The position numbers were made by a program, and so were the translations under genes. The notes beneath the pieces are model-generated. The model was not told the origin of the DNA. It did not search any database and saw only the letters and a program-made list of their open reading frames with translations. From Arion vulgaris (lineage: Eukaryota > Mollusca > Gastropoda > Stylommatophora > Arionidae), in NCBI GenBank assembly GCA_020796225.1, contig CM036753.1, positions 65,442,865 through 65,506,864 of the forward strand: a DNA stretch of 64,000 nucleotides, read 5' to 3'. Numbering within the stretch: position 1 is the stretch's first letter; every line of letters starts with the position of its first letter. This document shows positions 40,306 to 50,274 of this stretch, in pieces.

Positions 40306-40945
40306 ATTCCTCTTCTTCTTCTTCTCTTAACTCCGTTGAAGCATAAGGCATCAACAAATTTCCTTCAACTAGTTCTGTCTTGAGTAAGCCAGCGTACTCC
40401 ATTCACGGCCTTTCCTGACTCTTCTCTTTCTCAGTCTATAGCTTGTCTCCATGTCTCTATACATCGACTTCTACCTCGCTTCTCTCCCGGATTCTATATC
40501 AGAGCCACATTAACGATAATTTCGATAGTTTCTGGTCCCTCTTTAATGAAACCAAAAATATAGAAAGTTACAGTATTTCTCATAACTTCATTTAAGGAAA
40601 CCAAAAATATAGAAAGTTACAGTATTTCTCATAACTTCATTTAATACTTTCTTCATACACTAACCACATTGTTAAGTATATTGTTTTAACCCTTTCGCTG
40701 CTACAATACTTTTCGAAGACGGATCTAAAAATAGCTACTATTTGTTTCTAGGTCACAAACGTAGTGACAGTAGAAACGTATAACGTGTTAACACGTCTTT
40801 AGCCCAAAGAGGATAGATAATAACAGACGTGTTAATGCGTCTTTAGCAGTAAATGGGGGAAAACGTCCATACACATCCTTAGCAGCTAGAGGGTTAATGT
40901 TTAAATAATGTAATTACAGATTAAGTATCATTTTTTTGCCAAGAT
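40306..40945. other. Intronic stretch with a two-copy repeat
   Basis: AAACCAAAAATATAGAAAGT..CATAACTTCATTTAA occurs twice at about 40548-40645. At 40690-40900 three phrases like ACGTGTTAACACGTCTTTAG / AATGCGTCTTTAGCAG form a loose repeat. Nothing coding recognised. Confidence 0.6.
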
Positions 40946-40969
40946 AGTGTGCTAATATTATGTGCAGTT

Positions 40970-41535
40970 AAGTTTTCAGATCATCAGACAATCCTTATTG
41001 CTGGTGATGTTGTGTATGATCATAATGCTGATAATGTTGAATTTAATGCAACCGAAGTTGATGTAAATGTTGACGATGTTGTACACAGTGCGGACAGTGA
41101 TGATCACAATGATGATGGTGTTAATCGTAACCTTGATGCTGTTGTTCTCACTGATGACAATGTTGAAATTAGTGATGACTTTGCTAATTTTAACGTTGAC
41201 GATGTTTGTCTCGATGCTGACTATTTTTATTTTTATGATAATGATATTGATATTACTGATTTCCGATGTTGATCTTAATGTTGACCTAAGATGACGATGT
41301 AGCTTTTATTGATGTCGATGTTGATCTTAATGTTGACCTAAGATGATGATGCAACTTTTATTGATGTCGATGTTGATCTTAATGTTGACCTAAGATGATG
41401 ATGTAACTTTTATTGATGTCGATGTTGATCTTAATGTTGACCTAAGATGATGATGTAACTTTTATTGATGTCGATGTTGAACTTAATGTTGACCTAATAT
41501 GATGATGTAACTTTTATTGATGTCGATGTTAAACT
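40970..41535. repeat. Cryptic (GATGTT)n region and 52-bp minisatellite
   Basis: From 40995 to 41260 the sequence is a degenerate GATGTT/GATGAT cryptic repeat that gives an Asp/Asn/Val-rich open frame (40949-41272). From 41265, five copies of a 52-bp unit follow (GATGTCGATGTTGATCTTAA plus TGTTGACCTAAGATGATGAT plus GTAACTTTTATT). The low-complexity composition, and the array growing out of it, argue against a gene. Confidence 0.85.
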
Positions 41536-41536
41536 T

Positions 41537-42285
41537 AACAATGACTTCTTCTTCTGTGTTTGTCCACTATGAATTCAGGCGTAGTCATGCATTTGATGTA
41601 GCGTTTCTAACAGATTTTTGCGTGAACGTCTGCTTACCGTTTTATTGGTTTCCTCCCCATACAAGCGGGCCTTCTCCGTCTTCAGAGGTCAATGTTGATT
41701 ATTATTTTAATGACGACCACGATGATGTGATTGTGGATGATGAAGATCTTCATGAAGACGATGTTGGTCTTAAGAAGATGATGTTTTCAATAATCTTCGT
41801 ACTGTAGAAAATTCATCAACATTGGATGTTTGCAATACTTTGTTAGCATTTTTATTTTACGGAGCTTTACTGATGATATCAATTCAGACACCTTTGTTAG
41901 TGTGTGATTTTCCTGGTGGCTTAGGAGAGAACCATTGTCTTTTCTTGTATGTATTCTTCGCCCTCAATTCTCTAATCATATTTTGTCTCACAGCTTCAGG
42001 GTAAAAAGTCGTGTTTTCTTGCATGTATTGGTCGTCCTCAATTCTCTAATCATGTTTTGTCTCACAGCTTCAGGGTGAAAAGTCGTGTTTTCTTGCATGT
42101 ATTGAAAGGCTTATAAGAGGTGTAGGAAGTAGAACTGATAACACACAACCTCCGCCCCCTTTTCATGTTATAGAAGCAAATATTTACATGAACAGAAACA
42201 TAATAAATCACAGACTGTTCATGAAGATATGGAAACTTGAGTAGAGAAAGACGTAAGATCGAATGGAATGTGCATTATTTGTCCC
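41537..42285. other. Non-coding stretch with SINE scrap and 78-bp repeat
   Basis: 41640-41690 (CCATACAAGCGGGCCTTCTC) resembles the SINE body at 17060-17110. 41941-42105 contains two to three copies of a roughly 78-bp unit (CCTCAATTCTCTAATCATGT..CACAGCTTCAGGGTGAAAAG). 41690-41780 is again Asp-codon-rich cryptic repeat. Confidence 0.6.
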
Positions 42286-42298
42286 TGGGATCGACGAG

Positions 42299-42475
42299 GA
42301 CTGATGATGATGATGATGGTGACAATATTGTTGATGATTTTAAAGCTTGCGATACTGAATGCAATATTCCTTGCGATACTGCTGGCGATATTTCTTGCGA
42401 TACCGCTCGCGATACTGATTGCGATACCGCTTATGATATGGCTTGCAATATTGCTTGCGATTCAGTTTCCAGTTT
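42299..42475. repeat. (GAT)n and degenerate 12-bp repeat TGCGATACTGCT
   Basis: (GATGAT)n at 42302-42320, then about ten degenerate 12-bp units (TTGCGATACTGC / CGCGATACTGAT), giving a C-D-T-A patterned frame. Low-complexity; not called as a gene. Confidence 0.8.
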
Positions 42476-42489
42476 AGGGCGACTACCGC

Positions 42490-42940
42490 AGATTGATCAC
42501 GAGATCAGCTAAGAGGATGCCAGGACAACCATCGGTTGGTAGTACAACAAAAAATGGCCGAAAGACCACCCACAACACAACAGCAGTGATGGGTACTATG
42601 GCCTGTCCCGTAGTGAACAAGTTGCCATATTCCGCCTCCGTACCGGCCATAACAGACCCCGGGCCCACATGTTTAACAAATTTAAGATTGGCACAACTAG
42701 CCTGTGCCACTGTGGAAAGGGGGACATGACGACAGAGCACATACTGCAAGACTGCCAGCTGTTGGCAGCCCTGAGAAAATAAACCTGGCCCAATAACACA
42801 GAGCTTTGCAAGAAGCTGTACGGGGGGACAGTGTCCCTAACAGCAACTGTACGGAGGACGGTGTCCCTAACAGCAACAGTAATTCATGATAAGAGTTGGT
42901 TCATCAGTGTAAGCGGGGATCGCGAGAGAGAGAAAGAGAG
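42490..42940 (+). mobile_element. LINE-e 3' end
   Basis: Plus frame across 42590-42780 reads VAIFRLRTGHNRPRAHMFNK, FKIGTTSLCHCGKGDMTTEH and ILQDCQLLAALRK, then a stop. The RLRTGH and C-x-C..H..C knuckle match the LINE-e copy at 14700-15470, but this is a different subfamily. A 33-bp stretch (CTGTACGG..ACAGTGTCCCTAACAGCAAC) is duplicated at 42817-42880. It ends GGGGATCGCGAGAGAG. Confidence 0.87.
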
Positions 42941-43380
42941 AGTGTCCAGTTTTGTAGTATTTGGAACACCTGACACCATTAACTTTTCTCTTTGTGTAAC
43001 ACAAACAAAACCAGAACGAAAAAAACCACAGAGAAGAAACACAAAAACACACCCAAAAACTCACCATTGAAACCGAACTAAATACCTTCTAAATACTTTC
43101 TTTTGATCTTCTAAGTATATATCTGCAACGTCTTGTCTACATGAATGATTTGTTTAAATGAATGTTGGTTTACTAATGCTTGCTATGGTTCTCTCTAAAT
43201 ATTTCAGAGAGTTTTATAACAGCCTGAAATGTATAATTTGTTTGCGTAGAAACGATCTCACAAAATCATTCGTTAAACTCAAAACTTTTAAATCGTTGGT
43301 GTACGAAATAGGAAACGGGAAACAGTATTGTCAGAATTTCTGAAAACAAAGACAATACATGAGGATATTTAACATATAAT
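42941..43380. other. Non-coding stretch, nothing recognised
   Basis: AT-rich. Begins after the (GA)n tail of LINE-e; no gene recognised. Confidence 0.5.
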
Positions 43381-43384
43381 TCTT

Positions 43385-43490
43385 CTTCATCTTTTCTCAT
43401 CATACTGTTAACGGATTGTTGTCTAGTGTGGTTGTTTTCTGATTTTGTCTTGGGCTGCTCTAGTGACCTGGGTGATGATATATATTTTGA
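43385..43490 (-). mobile_element. LINE-c 3' terminal fragment
   Basis: CATCATACTGTTAACGGATT, GTGTGGTTGTTTTCTGATTT and GACCTGGGTGATGATAT match the 3' end of the minus-strand LINE-c at 13260-13360. Only the 3' terminus is present. Confidence 0.75.
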
Positions 43491-43624
43491 TTGATTATTG
43501 CTTAGTGTAACAGTATACACAGTATAGTTAAACAATAGATGATCAACAGTATTTTCATTTCTACTTTGTGTTACCAGAGGCAAACATGGACAATGAGCAA
43601 AGCACAGTAGCAAAATATAACTAT
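43491..43624. other. Spacer between opposed LINE-c fragments
   Basis: Nothing recognised between the minus-strand and plus-strand LINE-c pieces. Confidence 0.45.
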
Positions 43625-43995
43625 ATATGGTCATGTGGAATGCCGTGCCTGCGAAAAGTTACCAACAACACCAGAAAACAGAGTCACCAACATCAGCATA
43701 AGAAAGAAAGCTTGCACAGAACCTTGCTTGAATTACATTGAGAAACAAAGAATGAAGTGGTTTTATCACTTAATAAGAACGCTTCCAAACTTCACAGTAT
43801 ACAGCGTTTTCTACAACAGAACATCAGGAAAGAAGACGAGAGGAAGACCACGAAAAAGATGGTTAGATGACATAACAGAATCCTGTCAAAGAGCAAAAAT
43901 AACAATCACCCAAGCCACTAGACAAGCGCAAGACAAAAAGAGAAAACCACGACACAGGGCAGCAACCTGGTAGCAGTGTGACGACAGAAGAAGAA
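43625..43995 (+). mobile_element. LINE-c 3' end, open for 112 codons
   Basis: Frame 43635-43973: CRACEKLPTTPENRVTNISI, CLNYIEKQRMKWFYHLIRTL, YNRTSGKKTRGRPRKRWLDD, ITQATRQAQDKKRKPRHR, stop, then a (GAA)n tail. The basic GRPRKRW and the A-Q-D tail are standard for LINE C-termini. It is the best LINE-c copy in the window. Confidence 0.9.
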
Positions 43996-44059
43996 GTAAC
44001 AGTATAAATCCACACGTAATAACAGGAAACTGTGGGTATCTCTGATATATGACTTGAGG

Positions 44060-44370
44060 TTCTGACGTCCATTATACTTCTTGGACCACATTTTCTTTTG
44101 TTAAAAGAGAAAGCACAGATAAAACTTATTATGAATATAAGAAAGAGACAGTCATCATTTATCGGGCATGTGATGAGAAATGGAGATTTAGAACACAATG
44201 CGACAGAATGATAAATCAATGGGAGACCAGACAGAGGAAGACAGAGAAAGAGAATATTCTGTAGAGCTGCATGGCACGGAATAGTGTCAACATCCGAACA
44301 GATAGTCGGCATTAAGAACAGAAGATATATGATCGAGCACACTAGTCGGCATGGCACATGACGATGAGTA
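44060..44370 (+). mobile_element. LINE-h 3' end
   Basis: Plus strand: LIMNIRKRQSSFIGHVMRNG, DLEHNAT, stop, then GRPDRGRQRERIFCRAA and VGIKNRRYMIEHTSRHGT before a stop. The K-R-Q-x-x-F-x-GHVMR-x-G-x-LE pattern and the GRQR motif mark a LINE C-terminus unlike the other families here. Frameshifted. Confidence 0.8.
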
Positions 44371-44371
44371 C

Positions 44372-44558
44372 TCAATGCCATATCTTTCTAGCTAGCCACC
44401 ATACCTCCTCCTTATCACTCATTGAGTTTCTCATTGTTGTAGTCTACCAATGGTGGTTGGACAAAAACAGTGTTGGCTATTCCTTTAGTAAATTTGCTGA
44501 CATGATATGAACTCTGTTATACTTTGCGACAGCTAAGGGACACTTAAAGACCATACGA
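44372..44558. other. Non-coding stretch, nothing recognised
   Basis: AT-rich with no feature recognised. Confidence 0.45.
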
Positions 44559-44559
44559 T

Positions 44560-44790
44560 TCTTGGGGAATCTCTACAGTGAAGTGGTAAAGTAGTTAGCC
44601 TTGTGATCTGATTGTCAGGGATTCGAACCCGAAACTTGTCTTGAGATTCAAGTCTGAATTTCTTCAGGAGAACTCTAAGATTGCTGTCAGAGCTAGGCAA
44701 TTTATGCTCTGTGCAATACTCAGCGGGTGGCGTGCCATTTCTGCGGAAAGTCAACAAGCCACATGGGAAAGCCCGTTGCAGTAAAAACAA
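44560..44790 (+). mobile_element. SINE-G copy
   Basis: Head TCTCTACAGTGAAGTGGTAA (A-box region) and CAGGGATTCGAACCC (B box), then the body TGCTCTGTGCAATACTCAGC and GGGTGGCGTGCCATTTCTGC, closely matching 4462-4719. The 5' part of the body carries a different insert (GAGATTCAAGTCTGAATTTC). Confidence 0.85.
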
Positions 44791-44809
44791 TCGTTTGTCT
44801 TTGAACCCT

Positions 44810-46345
44810 TTTATTTCCTATTTGGCGTCGAAGGTGCATGGGGACAACGCTGCGCCAGGTTTAGTGAGCCGGCACTAATCAAGACCATGTGCTCCACCTC
44901 CACGCGGTAACCCTGGTAACAGACTTTGGTTCCGGTCTGGCTAAGGGGCACCGGGATCGAAGGAGAGCCACAGGTAGTGGTAGTAGGACAAGCACGGAAA
45001 AGCAATGCAGGCCCAAATATACTAACAAAATGCACGCATCTCGTGGCCGAAGTCTGATAAAACTTGTCCAAGTTGTCAAAACGTAAGAAACAGCAGTGTG
45101 GAGTCGTCTGCGAACGAATGCAAACTCCCTAGGAGTAAATGACCGAACCAAAATTAAAGGGATGAGAGGTGCATCCATCGAAGAGATGTAGACCCTCGTG
45201 GGACGACACTCGGAGCCAGTATAGCTCCAGCTTTCTCTCTCTCTTCCCCCTAGAGCCCGATATGCCGGGCCCCGGGTTGAGTTGCCCGTGGGCCCACATA
45301 GGGCAAAACTCGGGGCTCTTAGGAGGGGGCTCGAATTTAGCTCTGCGTCCGGACAAGTCAGAGGCATTGGGAAGGTGTGCACGGTGAAAAAACAGAAAGG
45401 TAAGAAACAGTAGTCGTCAGTGAAGGAAACCCAACTCTCCCGAAGTAAAGGGTCGCAAGCAAATGCCAACTGTGGGGCAAAAATAAATAAGAACCATGCG
45501 TAACGAAACAAAAGTCTCAGCTGAGTCGAAATACAGGGCAGACACGCAAGGTTCTCTAGATGGGGCGACGGGAAGGCGTGGAAAACGTAAGGGTGAGCGG
45601 ACCCACCCAGATGAGCAGGTGAAAACTGGAAAGCACAGCAGTTGCTTGAACCCCGTACAAAACAAAGGTCTCGGTAAGTGTTTCTGGAACACACTGTAGC
45701 GCATCGTGTCGATACATGGGAAGATTGAAGTAAATTCCGTACATGAGGCCAAGCGCAGAGAAAGCTATTGGGTAAAGTTGGCCTAGCGCAAATCTAAAGT
45801 TGCGTTTTAGTGCCTAACGAAAATGCCCTCATTGGGACAACCTGGCAAGGTACTGTTGCATTAGCGACTTACATCCCCGGAAGAACCGAGGTGGGTGATG
45901 TCTAAAGGGACTGCCCTCCCTGGAACAACCGACAAGGTACTGTTGCATAACAACTAACATTCCCCTAAGAACTGAGGTGGGTGATGATGGCGAGCACAAC
46001 ATTTCAGTTGCGTTGCTAGCGCCGATTGAAACGACCTTCTAAAATATTTGTGCGCAGCCCCAGTCTAGTGTTTCCCAGGGACAGGAAAAATGCAGAGTAA
46101 ACACTTGCAAATTGCCAGTGCCGACACGCCCGAAACGGCTGAGAATACTCCTACTCAGGATTAACTCACCGTGGATAGAAAAGTAATGTCGATAATGTAA
46201 AGGCTTGACCCAAACATTGGTTAAGGGCAATACTTTTCGGACACCGATCATCCTTCACAGAGTGAGATGACGTCCAAGCACCATGGCTCAGATCAGATAA
46301 ATGCTACGGCAAAAAGTTGATCGAAAATACATAGATCCAGGCCCA
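44810..46345. other. GC-rich block of unknown identity
   Basis: Distinctly GC-richer than everything around it, without a recognisable domain on either strand. Minus frame 44879-45694 (271 codons) is Arg/Pro/Ser/Cys-rich and looks like the shadow of a GC-rich non-coding sequence. Near 45846-45990 an 87-bp unit (CAAGGTACTGTTGCAT..GAGGTGGGTGATG) is tandemly duplicated. GCAGGCCCAAATATAC occurs at 45006 and a near-copy at 46337. It leads directly into SINE-B-like sequence, so it may be the body of a larger transposon. Confidence 0.5.
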
Positions 46346-46560
46346 AATATACAGCAGAATGGATCTTACCCTAGGGCGAGCTACCCTAGTAAATAAACAG
46401 CTGGTTGAAACCGAACACACCACAGAAGGATAAGCACCTGAGCTCCAAATGGTACTGAATGTTTTGTGCACGTACTTCCGTTCTTGGTGTTTGGCTGTTT
46501 ATACATCACATTCGAATGATAAAAACGACCGAAAAGAACGAACGAGAGAGGAAAAGTCCT
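46346..46560 (+). mobile_element. SINE-B-like end
   Basis: GGCGAGCTACCCTAGTAAAT, GGATAAGCACCTGAGCTCCA, AATGGTACTGAATGTT and CGACCGAAAAGAACGAACG match the second half of 34800-35192. The GCTACCCTAGTAAATAAA phrase is also found in SINE-A. Confidence 0.7.
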
Positions 46561-46778
46561 ACTTTTCCTGAGTCTATGAACCTGCACCTTTACAATATGA
46601 ACAGGTCAGACACATGATCATTCTCTTATGCTTCCAGAATATTCCTCATGATAAAACGCACTGAAAAATATACACATATTTTATTAAACTGTTCGTATGG
46701 TCTTGTTGAACAGCTGCCATTTATAGCAACCATGTGGAAACTAAGTAAAGTCCTGCTCAAAAGTGATACCATGTCTAC

Positions 46779-47042
46779 TTCTTCTTCTTCTTTAAAAGCT
46801 CCATATCGACCACTTGTTAAACCACTCTGTGTGATTTGTATGGGTTTCTGAGTCTAAGAGCGATTGCACGGTGTTCCAGTTATGCTCCGACAAGTAGGCC
46901 AGCACATCCGATTTCTATAATGCTTTTAATTTACTAGGGTAGCTTTCCTAGAACCTACGTCAGTCGCCTCTTAGACATACTTTGTGGATCACAGTGGTAC
47001 TATTCTTTGCTTCCCTTGAGCTCCTTGCCCACACGGGCGATA
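46779..47042 (-). mobile_element. SINE-A copy
   Basis: (CTT)n, CTCCATATCGACCACTTGTT, CTAAGAGCGATTGCACGGTG, GTAGGCCAGCACATCCGATT, CTAGGGTAGCTTTCC, and CCCACACGGGCG at the 5' end. ATACCATGTCTACT before and ATACCGTTCTAAT after resemble a degraded target-site duplication. Confidence 0.9.
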
Positions 47043-47207
47043 CCGTTCTAATTTCAGCAACATTGACCCAATACTAAGAACGAACTTTGAAATCAACATG
47101 TCACTTGTAGAAATGCCACTTGTAAAAATGCTATGTGTAAAAAGACGCTATTTTTCATGTACATCTGACACATGTTATATTAACCATCATTTGTTATTAC
47201 GATTCGC

Positions 47208-47410
47208 TGTCTCTATGGTGAAGTTGCTAAGATGGTATAATGTCGTTTTAATAGTTGTGGGTTCGAATTCGGACCGAGTCATGTGTGCATATTTTTCATG
47301 AGATCCCTAGAATTTTTACTGGAACGACGGAGATCGTGCTTTGGGCAACATTCTCGGTAGATAACTTACTATTTCTATCGACAGGGACGAAGCCATATGG
47401 AGAAACACGG
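47208..47410 (+). mobile_element. SINE-G copy, diverged
   Basis: Head GCTGTCTCTATGGTGAAGTT and TTGTGGGTTCGAATTCGG (B box). The body GAGATCCCTAGAATTTTTAC..GGAACGACGGAGATCGTGC follows the SINE-G body. Close to a tRNA-like head but embedded in repeat sequence, so not called as a tRNA gene. Confidence 0.75.
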
Positions 47411-47411
47411 T

Positions 47412-47856
47412 GCACTAGTCAATCCTATCCCTTTAGACGCTATTTTGACTTATCCGGTTTACATCAATGCACCATCCTTACTTGCTAATCAATAAAAACC
47501 TATTTCTTTTCTCGTGCAATTTATGTGATCATTGATGTATGCATTCTTCAGCGCCGACATAGTTTTTAGAAAGTTCAAGTTTCACATGTGTCTTATGCCC
47601 GCAGAAGGCAGGCAGGGCTTTCAATGATTTATATAGCATTTTAGACCGAACAATTGATGGCTGCTTTTGCTCTCAAGTTAGTTTCAGAACTACGAAGATG
47701 TCGACATCGTAAATAGATTGTTGCACGTTGTCTTGCACTTGAGCTGTTCTATTGATCTTACATGACGTGCATTGGAAAATAATGTGCCGTAGGCTTTGTA
47801 GTATGTAAGGTATGAGGTGCCTATCAAGTTTACAATCCTGATTCTTTACTTGGAGA
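47412..47856. other. Non-coding stretch, nothing recognised
   Basis: AT-rich. Nothing recognised. Confidence 0.5.
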
Positions 47857-47868
47857 TCTAAGTTACTA

Positions 47869-48322
47869 AGGGGTATCTGTGGCGTAGGGGCTAGGTCTCT
47901 TGTGCCAAAGGTACCAGGTTTGCTCCCTAGTGGAGCAATCTAGATATTTTTCCAGAGATCCCTCATCTGAGTGTAGGTGAGATCGAGTTCCTAGCCATAT
48001 CGGAGACTGACGATAAAGCGTAGGTCCCGTGTTCAATTTGAGCACGAGAAAGAACCATTGACAGTTTAAAATCGAGAAGAGCGGGCTGAAAAGCCGCTGC
48101 CCGGGCAAAATTCAATAGAAATGATAAAAAAATAAAATAAACATCCTACAAAAATATCTTCACGATCTTTAAAATTACATCGGGACCCTCGCCGGTGCTA
48201 CGGAGCTCGTGCACTGCAGCGGAAATCTTCATCTGTAACAGTGTAAGGAAATGATCGGAGCACCCATGGTTACTCACCAAAGTGTAATGATGATGTTCCT
48301 ATTAATCAATCAATCAATCAAG
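47869..48322 (+). mobile_element. SINE-D copy, full length, with TSD
   Basis: Head GGGGTATCTGTGGCGTAGGG, CCAGGTTTGCTCCC (B-box-like), CAGAGATCCCTCATCTGAGT, GTAGGTGAGATCGAGTTCCT, AAATTACATCGGGACCCTCG, GATCGGAGCACCCATGG and (AATC)n tail. CTAAGTTACTA (47858-47868) and CTAAATTACTA (48323-48333) flank it, 10 of 11. Confidence 0.93.
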
Positions 48323-48589
48323 CTAAATTACTAGCATCTCTGAAAACGGAGTAAGATTTCCTGAATGACGAGGAACACACGTGATAAGTACCGCAACTCT
48401 TTACTAAAAAATCCGTCAAATACGTCATTTTAGGTCATTAATACGCCAGAATTTATCGCAGGCAAACGAAAAAAACAATATGGGCTCTGACATATTCTGA
48501 TTTTTATTTACATTTAATGCGTCTCTTGTTGTGTAAAACACGTAATCACAAAGTACTGCAGTTTTACAAATTACAAAAACAATGACAAA

Positions 48590-48632
48590 ATACAGCAACG
48601 TTTCGACCAACAAGGCCTTTATCAAGCAAACG
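48590..48632 (-). ncRNA. Degenerate hammerhead-ribozyme-like motif in the Penelope 3' region
   Basis: Minus strand reads CTTGATAAAGGCCTTGTTGG followed by TCGAAACGTTG. This resembles a hammerhead core (CUGAUGA, helix II, GAAAC): helix II would be GGCC pairing with GGUC around a UUGUU loop, directly followed by GAAAC. The first core box is UUGAUAA, two changes from CUGAUGA, so activity is unlikely. Penelope-like elements are known to carry hammerhead motifs in their terminal repeats. Stems I and III were not modelled. Confidence 0.45.
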
Positions 48633-48806
48633 AACAAACAGGAGTGACAAATTAAAATGAAACACAAATGGACGACCAAATACAAACGTATCTGAGGAAA
48701 ATCTGGAATAAAAACGAATAAGGAAATAAATGTAACACAAAAAACACTCATAAAAACTAGAAATAGAACGGAAAAGAAACAATGAAACATCTAGTAAATA
48801 TATAAC

Positions 48807-48960
48807 TTGAATACATGCAACATATACCCATATAGATTACAAAGCATGGGAAGAGAAAGTACTAAGAAGCATAAGAATGGAATATAACATGAATACATGC
48901 AACATATACCCATATAGATTACAAAGCATGGGAAGAGAAAGTACTAAGAAGCATAAGAAT
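48807..48960. repeat. 81-bp tandem duplication
   Basis: GAATACATGCAACATATACC..AGAAAGTACTAAGAAGCATA occurs twice, almost identical, just 3' of the Penelope coding remnant. Confidence 0.93.
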
Positions 48961-50130
48961 GTAATACGTTGAGCCCGCGTGGTCGCATGGTACCATACAA
49001 AGAAATCAACCGATTCTCCAGAGCAAATCGACTGCGATCATCCGAGGAACATGATCGGATGGCTGTGACCTGGACATCGTGAGCACCTAAATGGCCAGTA
49101 TCATTGAAATGGGTGGCTACAGGGTCACAGAGCATTGGCGTATGTCGCGTAAGTGTTGGGCGAATCGGTCACTGAGCCTCTTGCCTGTCTCGCCGATATA
49201 AGCCTTGTTACACCGCTTACAGATAATGGCTTAGATAAGATTACGGGACTCGCATGTGAACCCATCGTCAATAAGAAACGTGCCGAAAGGAAAAGATACA
49301 GTACGCGTCTGTATCACATAAGCACACGTGTTGCAACGCCGACGGCCACACTGGACAGTGCCAAAATGAGTCTGGATATTGGACTTAAGGCGACTGTATA
49401 CCAACATATCCTTAAGACTTCTGTCCCGTCTGTAAGACACCAAAGGATAGTTGGGGAAGACAGAACGGGTCTCAGGATCTGATCTAAGGAGAGACAGATG
49501 ACGGAATAAAACATTTTTCACCAGGGAACTATGGGGGTGGTAAGTTAAGATAAGTTTTACTCTGTCAGAGTTAGTAGTCCTATGCTGGCTGGTAAGGGCC
49601 TGCTGGCGAGTGATTTTCTGAACTCGATGCATAGCCGAGACAAGCACGCTCTCCGGGTATAGGCGCCTACGAAAGAAATCAAGCATCTCGTGAGCTCTCT
49701 CAAGAAAATCATCGTCCTCACTACAAAGGCGACGAAGGCGTAAGAGCTGCGAGAATGGCAAAGAGTCACGACAAGCCCGGGATGGGAAGAAGTATAGAGG
49801 AGAAAACTATGTGCATCAGTAGGCTTGTAATATACTGATGTAGTGATAGCGGATAGGCGTAAGGTGATAGTAATGTCAAGAAAGTTGACACAAGTAGTGG
49901 AGATGTGAGAAGTAAAACGAATAGAAGGGTTGAAAACATTAATGAAATTAATGAAGCGTGACAAATCGGCTTCAGGCATATCAGTGATGCCAATACAGTC
50001 ATCAATGTATCTGTGATAGACAGACGGAAGGGGGCCATCATATGTAGTCCATACTAGGTGTTCAATATAACCCATGAATAGACAAGCATGAACAGCTGTC
50101 TTGTTGTGTAGGGAATCCGGAAAAGATATA
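48944..50130 (-). mobile_element. Penelope-like element, RT and GIY-YIG endonuclease remnant
   Basis: Minus strand from 50130: FMGYIEHLVWTTYDG, YHRYIDDCIGI (RT catalytic YIDD at about 49998-50009), FNPSIRFTSHI, VNFLDITITL, YYKPTDAHSFLLYTSSHPG. A one-base shift near 49775 leads to LPFSQLLRLRRLCSEDDDF and FFRRRLYP, then CGRRRCNTCAYV. The GIY-YIG domain follows: a stop (49231-49233) sits where the first Tyr is expected, then AIICKRCNKAYIGETGKRLS and DRFAQHL; after another shift, HFNDTGHLGAHDVQV and FALENRLISLYGT, which includes the conserved Glu. RT plus GIY-YIG in this order is diagnostic of Penelope-like retroelements. The N-terminal RT half is absent, and two frameshifts and a stop make it inactive. 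Confidence 0.92.
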
Positions 50131-50270
50131 TTCTAGTGATAATATTTGAGCAATTCTATTGTCTATGACCACCTATCAGAAGCCACATTTGGTGGATCGA
50201 TAGTAGCCAAACAACTCGACCGTGAAGCACATGTAATAGCAGCTTTACAATACGTGTCACTGCTTCTATC
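50131..50270. other. Junction between the Penelope remnant and the satellite
   Basis: About 140 bp with no recognised identity. Confidence 0.45.
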
Positions 50271-50274
50271 GTCT

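Noticed and set aside
40949..41294. Asp/Asn-rich secreted-like protein candidate
   Set aside because: Derived from degenerate GATGTT simple sequence; the same region is open in another frame.
44879..45694. 271-codon minus frame in the GC-rich block
   Set aside because: Rich in Arg, Pro, Ser and Cys with no domain; other frames on both strands are also long, as expected for GC-rich DNA.
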